DNA of 64,000 bases from Bradyrhizobium sp. LMTR 3 (GTDB lineage Bacteria; Pseudomonadota; Alphaproteobacteria; Rhizobiales; Xanthobacteraceae). Location: the NCBI RefSeq assembly GCF_001693485.1, contig NZ_MAXC01000051.1:62001-126000 (forward strand), given 5' to 3'. The translations under genes were made by a program, and so were the position numbers. Of this stretch, positions 63,665 through 64,000 are shown piece after piece. Below the pieces are notes generated by a model. That model searched no databases. It saw nothing but the letters and a program-made list of their open reading frames with translations, and was not told the DNA's origin. The first letter of the stretch is position 1. Each line of letters opens with the position of its first letter.

Positions 63665-64000
63665 ATGACCAGCATGTCCGCGCCGATGAAATCCCAAGCG
63701 ATGGAAATGCATGGTCACTCACCCGGCGTGGCGCTACGATCCCTGGTCATTGGCCTCACGGCGTTCCTGACCGTGGTGGATCTGTTCGCGACGCAGGCGA
63801 TTCTTCCGTCGCTGACCCGGCACTACAATGTAACCCCGGCCGCCATGGGTATCGCCGTCAATGCCAGCACCATCGGCATGGCCGTTGCCGGCCTCGTTGT
63901 CGGCTTCTTCAGCCCGCACATCGATCGCCGGCTCGGCATTCTCGTCAGCCTGGTCGTGCTCGCGGTCCCCACCACGTTGCTGGCGATCGCGCCTGATCTC
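63665..64000 (+). CDS. MFS transporter (N-terminal part, runs off the window)
   Basis: The frame from ATG 63665 is open to the right edge (112 codons). After a soluble Met-rich start (MTSMSAPMKSQAMEMHGHSP) it enters hydrophobic helices with VVDLFATQAILPSL and MGIAVNASTIGMAVAGLVVG, and a loop with HIDRRLG, the short form of the MFS GxxxDRxGR/K motif. The family of drug/sugar MFS pumps is likely. Confidence 0.85.
   Translation, partial: MTSMSAPMKSQAMEMHGHSPGVALRSLVIGLTAFLTVVDLFATQAILPSLTRHYNVTPAAMGIAVNASTIGMAVAGLVVGFFSPHIDRRLGILVSLVVLAVPTTLLAIAPDL

Overview
The window looks like chromosomal DNA of an alphaproteobacterium of the Bradyrhizobium type. The basis is the high GC content, the gene content (a nitrate-assimilation cluster with a single-domain haemoglobin, many ABC and TRAP uptake systems, an HWE-family kinase, a GcrA-like regulator, OpgC-like and DUF4173 membrane proteins) and long GC-rich palindromic intergenic repeats. 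No rRNA, tRNA, transposase, integrase or CRISPR array was seen. All calls are from reading the sequence; no database search was run.

Layout. 1-3.7 kb: end of an upstream gene, a secreted unknown and a second-type BamA. 3.7-6.25 kb: a compact regulatory island with a leftward three-gene operon (GcrA-like, a 56-residue coupled protein, a DUF6456-like protein), a divergent LexA/CI-like S24 repressor and a 91-residue protein, all tied together by five copies of one 17-bp palindrome. 6.4-13 kb: an OpgC-like acyltransferase, a membrane-anchored NagZ-like GH3 hydrolase, and a DUF4173 - response regulator - sensor kinase operon. 13-22 kb: an aldo/keto reductase and a leftward operon urtABCDE-fmdA-fmdB-amiE for uptake and hydrolysis of urea or short amides. 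22-26.5 kb: divergently, a 1123-residue fusion of an NCS1-type permease, a cysteine-rich module and a hybrid histidine kinase, translationally overlapped with a LuxR-type response regulator. This pair is the most striking item in the window and probably controls nitrogen-compound use.

26.5-34.4 kb: leftward nitrate assimilation operon nrtABC-bjgb-flp-nasC with a sigma-54-like promoter. 34.4-42.6 kb: an intradiol dioxygenase, a serine hydrolase, an HWE-type sensor kinase, a TRAP transporter (dctPQM) and an XRE regulator. 43-46 kb: a crotonase lacking both usual catalytic glutamates, an isopropylmalate/tartrate-type dehydrogenase and a zinc alcohol dehydrogenase. 46-53 kb: an oligopeptide-type ABC operon (A-B-C-D-F) and a CoA-transferase. 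53-57.7 kb: an orphan glgA, a patatin-like lipase coupled to 3-hydroxybutyrate dehydrogenase, and a LysR regulator. 57.8-64 kb: small proteins, a monooxygenase-fold protein, an orphan NuoB, a peroxiredoxin-like protein, a DUF302 protein, a flavin disulfide oxidoreductase, a cupin and the start of an MFS transporter.

Functionally the centre of the window is nitrogen scavenging: amide/urea transport and hydrolysis, nitrate transport and reduction, and a transporter-like sensor between them.
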